NCBI GenBank assembly: GCA_948907985.1
Contig: CAQWMM010000008.1
Coordinates: 1 to 58,843, forward strand
Direction: 5' to 3'
From: an uncultured Bacillota bacterium
GTDB lineage: Bacteria > Bacillota > Dehalobacteriia > UBA4068 > UBA4997
Length of the DNA: 58,843 bases
This document shows positions 57,090-58,843 of this stretch, piece by piece (the stretch's first letter is position 1; every line of letters begins with the position of its first letter). Both the position numbers and the translations under genes were made by a program. The notes under the pieces are model-generated. The model was not told where the DNA came from. It saw only the letters and a program-made list of their open reading frames with translations, and made no database searches.

Positions 57090-57642
57090 GGCGGCTTTAT
57101 ATGTTATTTCCGGCCCGTCAGGCGTGGGCAAAGGGACGGTTTGCCGGGAGCTTCTGGCGCAGTCTGACGCGCTGACTTTATCCATATCCGCTACCACGCG
57201 CGCGCCAAGAGCCGGCGAGGTTGACGGCGTTAATTATCATTTTTTGAGCAAAGAGGATTTTTTGCAGCGGGTGGAAAATGGTGATTTTCTGGAATGGGCG
57301 GAGGTTTATGGCAATTTTTATGGAACCCTGCGCAGCGCGGTGCAGGATGAACTGGACAAGGGCCGCAACGTTCTGCTGGAAATTGATACCGCCGGCGCCA
57401 GACAGGTGAAAAAGCTGATGCCGGAGGCGGTTTTGATTTTTTTGGCCCCGCCCTCGCCGCAGGAGCTTTTAAGACGCTTAAAGGAGCGCAATACCGACAG
57501 CCCGGAAGAAATCGAAAGACGGCAGCGGTGTTTGCAGGATGAATTGGCGCAGAAAGTATATTATGATCAGGTGTTGGTTAATGACCGGGTGGCGGATACG
57601 GTTGAGCAAATCTGCCGGATTGTGAGCCAAAACCAGCTTTAA
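57082..57642 (+). CDS. gmk: Guanylate kinase
   Basis: 186 residues. P-loop SGPSGVGKGTV, the GMP-binding region SISATTRAPRAGEVDGVNYHF and the lid region LKERNTDSPEEIERR. It converts GMP to GDP. The ATG at 57082 lies inside the end of remA with GGAGG at 57071-57075; a longer frame upstream would only duplicate remA sequence out of frame. Confidence 0.96.
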   Translation: MVKAALYVISGPSGVGKGTVCRELLAQSDALTLSISATTRAPRAGEVDGVNYHFLSKEDFLQRVENGDFLEWAEVYGNFYGTLRSAVQDELDKGRNVLLEIDTAGARQVKKLMPEAVLIFLAPPSPQELLRRLKERNTDSPEEIERRQRCLQDELAQKVYYDQVLVNDRVADTVEQICRIVSQNQL

Positions 57643-57671
57643 CATAAACCTTAATAGTTAGGGAGGAAATA

Positions 57672-57965
57672 ATGAACAAGCCGTATATTGACAGTATATC
57701 GACAAAAAGCGATTCCAAGTATCTTTTGATTGTGGCCGCCGCCAAGCGGGCGCGCCAGATAACGATGACGGAGCCGGAACTCACCCGTTCCGGTAAGGTC
57801 AACCCGGTATCTCAGGCTTTGCATGAGATTGATGAAGATTTGCTGACCTGGGAAACCGGTGAGAATCTTTCGGAGGAAGAACCGGCGGCGGAGCCTGAAG
57901 CTTATGAAGCTGAAGACGCGGCGGAAATACCGGCAGCGGACGGCGCTACGCCGTTAGAGAATTAA
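57672..57965 (+). CDS. rpoZ: DNA-directed RNA polymerase omega subunit
   Basis: 97 residues. The conserved part is the first 65 residues (PYIDSISTKSDSKYLLIVAAAKRAR, then PVSQALHEIDEDLLTWE). The C-terminus is an acidic, alanine-rich tail. GGGAGG precedes the ATG. Standard position between gmk and coaBC. Confidence 0.94.
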   Translation: MNKPYIDSISTKSDSKYLLIVAAAKRARQITMTEPELTRSGKVNPVSQALHEIDEDLLTWETGENLSEEEPAAEPEAYEAEDAAEIPAADGATPLEN

Positions 57966-57980
57966 ATTTGAGGAAAAAAG

Positions 57981-58843
57981 ATGTTTGCAAATAAAAAAAT
58001 AGTGCTGGGTATCAGCGGCGGCATTGCCGCCTATAAAGCGGCTGATGTTGTCAGCTGGCTGGCTAAAAACGGCGCGCAGGTGCATTGCGTGATGACTAAA
58101 GCGGCGGCGGAATTTGTTTCACCGCTGGTTTTGCAGGCGCTTTCCGGCCGCGAGGTGGTGGTGGATGAGTTCGTTACCGGCCCGGGTTGGGGGATTGTGC
58201 ACATTGATCTGGCGGCTGGGGCGGATTTGCTGGCTGTTATCCCGGCTACGGCTAATATTATTGCCAAAATTGCCGCTGGGATTGCCGACGACGCTTTGAC
58301 TTCTACCGTGTTGGCGGCCACCTGCCCCCTGTTTATGGCTCCGGCCATGAATACGCATATGTATGAAAACCGGGCGACGCAGCAGAACCTGCAAACCCTG
58401 CGCGAGCGCGGCTGGCAGATTATGGAGCCGGCCTGCGGGCATTTGGCCTGCGGCGCGGTCGGCAAAGGCAAGTTGCCGCCGGTGGAGCGGATTGAAGACG
58501 AACTGCAAAAAATCCTGCTGGCTGCCCGGCGGGAGCCGGACGCTTGGGCCGGAAAGAAAGTGGTAATAACAGCTGGCCCCACTACGGAGGCGATTGACCC
58601 GGTGCGCTATATCAGCAACCGCAGCAGCGGCAAAATGGGTTATGCGGTGGCACGGCAGGCCGCGGCGCGCGGGGCGGAGATTTTGTTAGTCAGCGGCCCG
58701 GTTGGTTTGGAGCCGCCGGCTGGCGTGCGCTGTGTGCGGGTGGAGAGCGCCCGCCAGATGCGCGAGGCTGTTTTGGCGGCCTATTCGGACAGCGATGTGG
58801 TGATTATGGCGGCGGCGGTGGCCGATTATCGGGTGGCGGCTCC
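57981..58843 (+). CDS. coaBC: CoaBC, phosphopantothenoylcysteine decarboxylase/synthetase (3' end outside the window)
   Basis: The first 287 residues are present. The flavoprotein decarboxylase half (CoaC) shows GISGGIAAYKAADVVSWL, the histidine in IVHIDLA, APAMNTHMYEN and PACGHLACG (catalytic Cys loop). The CoaB half begins with VVITAGPTTEAIDPVRYISNRSSGKMGYA. It makes 4'-phosphopantetheine for coenzyme A. The ATG at 57981 follows GAGGAAAAA. Confidence 0.96.
   Translation, partial: MFANKKIVLGISGGIAAYKAADVVSWLAKNGAQVHCVMTKAAAEFVSPLVLQALSGREVVVDEFVTGPGWGIVHIDLAAGADLLAVIPATANIIAKIAAGIADDALTSTVLAATCPLFMAPAMNTHMYENRATQQNLQTLRERGWQIMEPACGHLACGAVGKGKLPPVERIEDELQKILLAARREPDAWAGKKVVITAGPTTEAIDPVRYISNRSSGKMGYAVARQAAARGAEILLVSGPVGLEPPAGVRCVRVESARQMREAVLAAYSDSDVVIMAAAVADYRVAA

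Noticed and set aside
1..58843. tRNA, rRNA and CRISPR arrays
   Set aside because: No TpsiC-loop-like motifs with cloverleaf potential were noticed in the gaps, no rRNA segments, and no regularly spaced repeats.

Overview
The window is 58.8 kb of a bacterial chromosome with about 50% G+C, AT-rich spacers, strong AGGAGG-type ribosome binding sites and many TTG or GTG starts. It comes from an endospore-forming member of the Bacillota: it carries the spoIIA operon (SpoIIAA, SpoIIAB, sigma-F) behind a near-ideal sigma-H promoter, a GerW/YtfJ spore protein, a SpoIID/LytB-domain protein and Bacillota gene orders (Asp23-FakA-RecG, ScpA-ScpB, CdaA-CdaR, YicC-RemA-Gmk-RpoZ-CoaBC, MutS-MutL-MiaA-Hfq). 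An Lnt-type apolipoprotein N-acyltransferase and an actinobacterial-type integration host factor argue against a typical Bacillus or Clostridium and fit Negativicutes or Peptococcaceae-like lineages. This placement is inference. No rRNA, tRNA, CRISPR array, transposase or prophage was found.

Layout. 1-7.3 kb (+): Asp23 end, fakA, recG and two related secreted proteins with a copper-amine-oxidase-N-like C-terminus. 7.4-11.7 kb: a methionine ABC importer whose metNI genes are separated from metQ by a TPR-like gene bracketed by two paralogous small-peptide/antisense-RNA modules (A and B). 11.9-16.1 kb (+): three related lipoproteins and a phosphate-binding-like lipoprotein gene broken by an in-frame amber codon. 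16.4-29.5 kb (+): hpf, a MATE transporter, spoIIA operon, an M50 protease, trpS, scpAB, ilvE, three peptidoglycan-binding/SpoIID-type genes, tcdA, a hemolysin III homologue and an HExxH protein. 29.5-31 kb is an accessory island: degenerate intergenic repeats, a third small-peptide/antisense module (C), a ribbon-helix-helix repressor gene with its own convergent antisense promoter, and an orphan small gene. 31-36 kb holds cdaAR (-) facing the DUF881-Sbp-DUF881 group and a small export protein (+). 36-52.6 kb is mostly minus strand: lipoprotein, dacF-like, gerW, DUF2953-like, leuS, a phosphoesterase, then ynbB-lnt-hfq-miaA-mutL-mutS, interrupted by a tandem pair of plus-strand lipoproteins. 52.7-58.8 kb: ttcA-like, rqcH (-), then yicC, mIHF, remA, gmk, rpoZ and partial coaBC (+).

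The most unusual content is the set of convergent small-gene modules. Three encode 26-31 residue peptides. Each has a sigma-A promoter with 17-bp spacing on both strands, a 5' stem-loop at the mRNA start, and a bidirectional terminator whose stem contains the peptide stop codon. This is the layout of Fst/par-type type I toxin-antitoxin loci. However, the two convergent transcripts start in inverted copies of one leader sequence, so mRNA and antisense RNA share 5' sequence instead of being complementary there. A fourth locus, the ribbon-helix-helix gene, has the same convergent-promoter layout. Whether the peptides are toxic cannot be read from the sequence.
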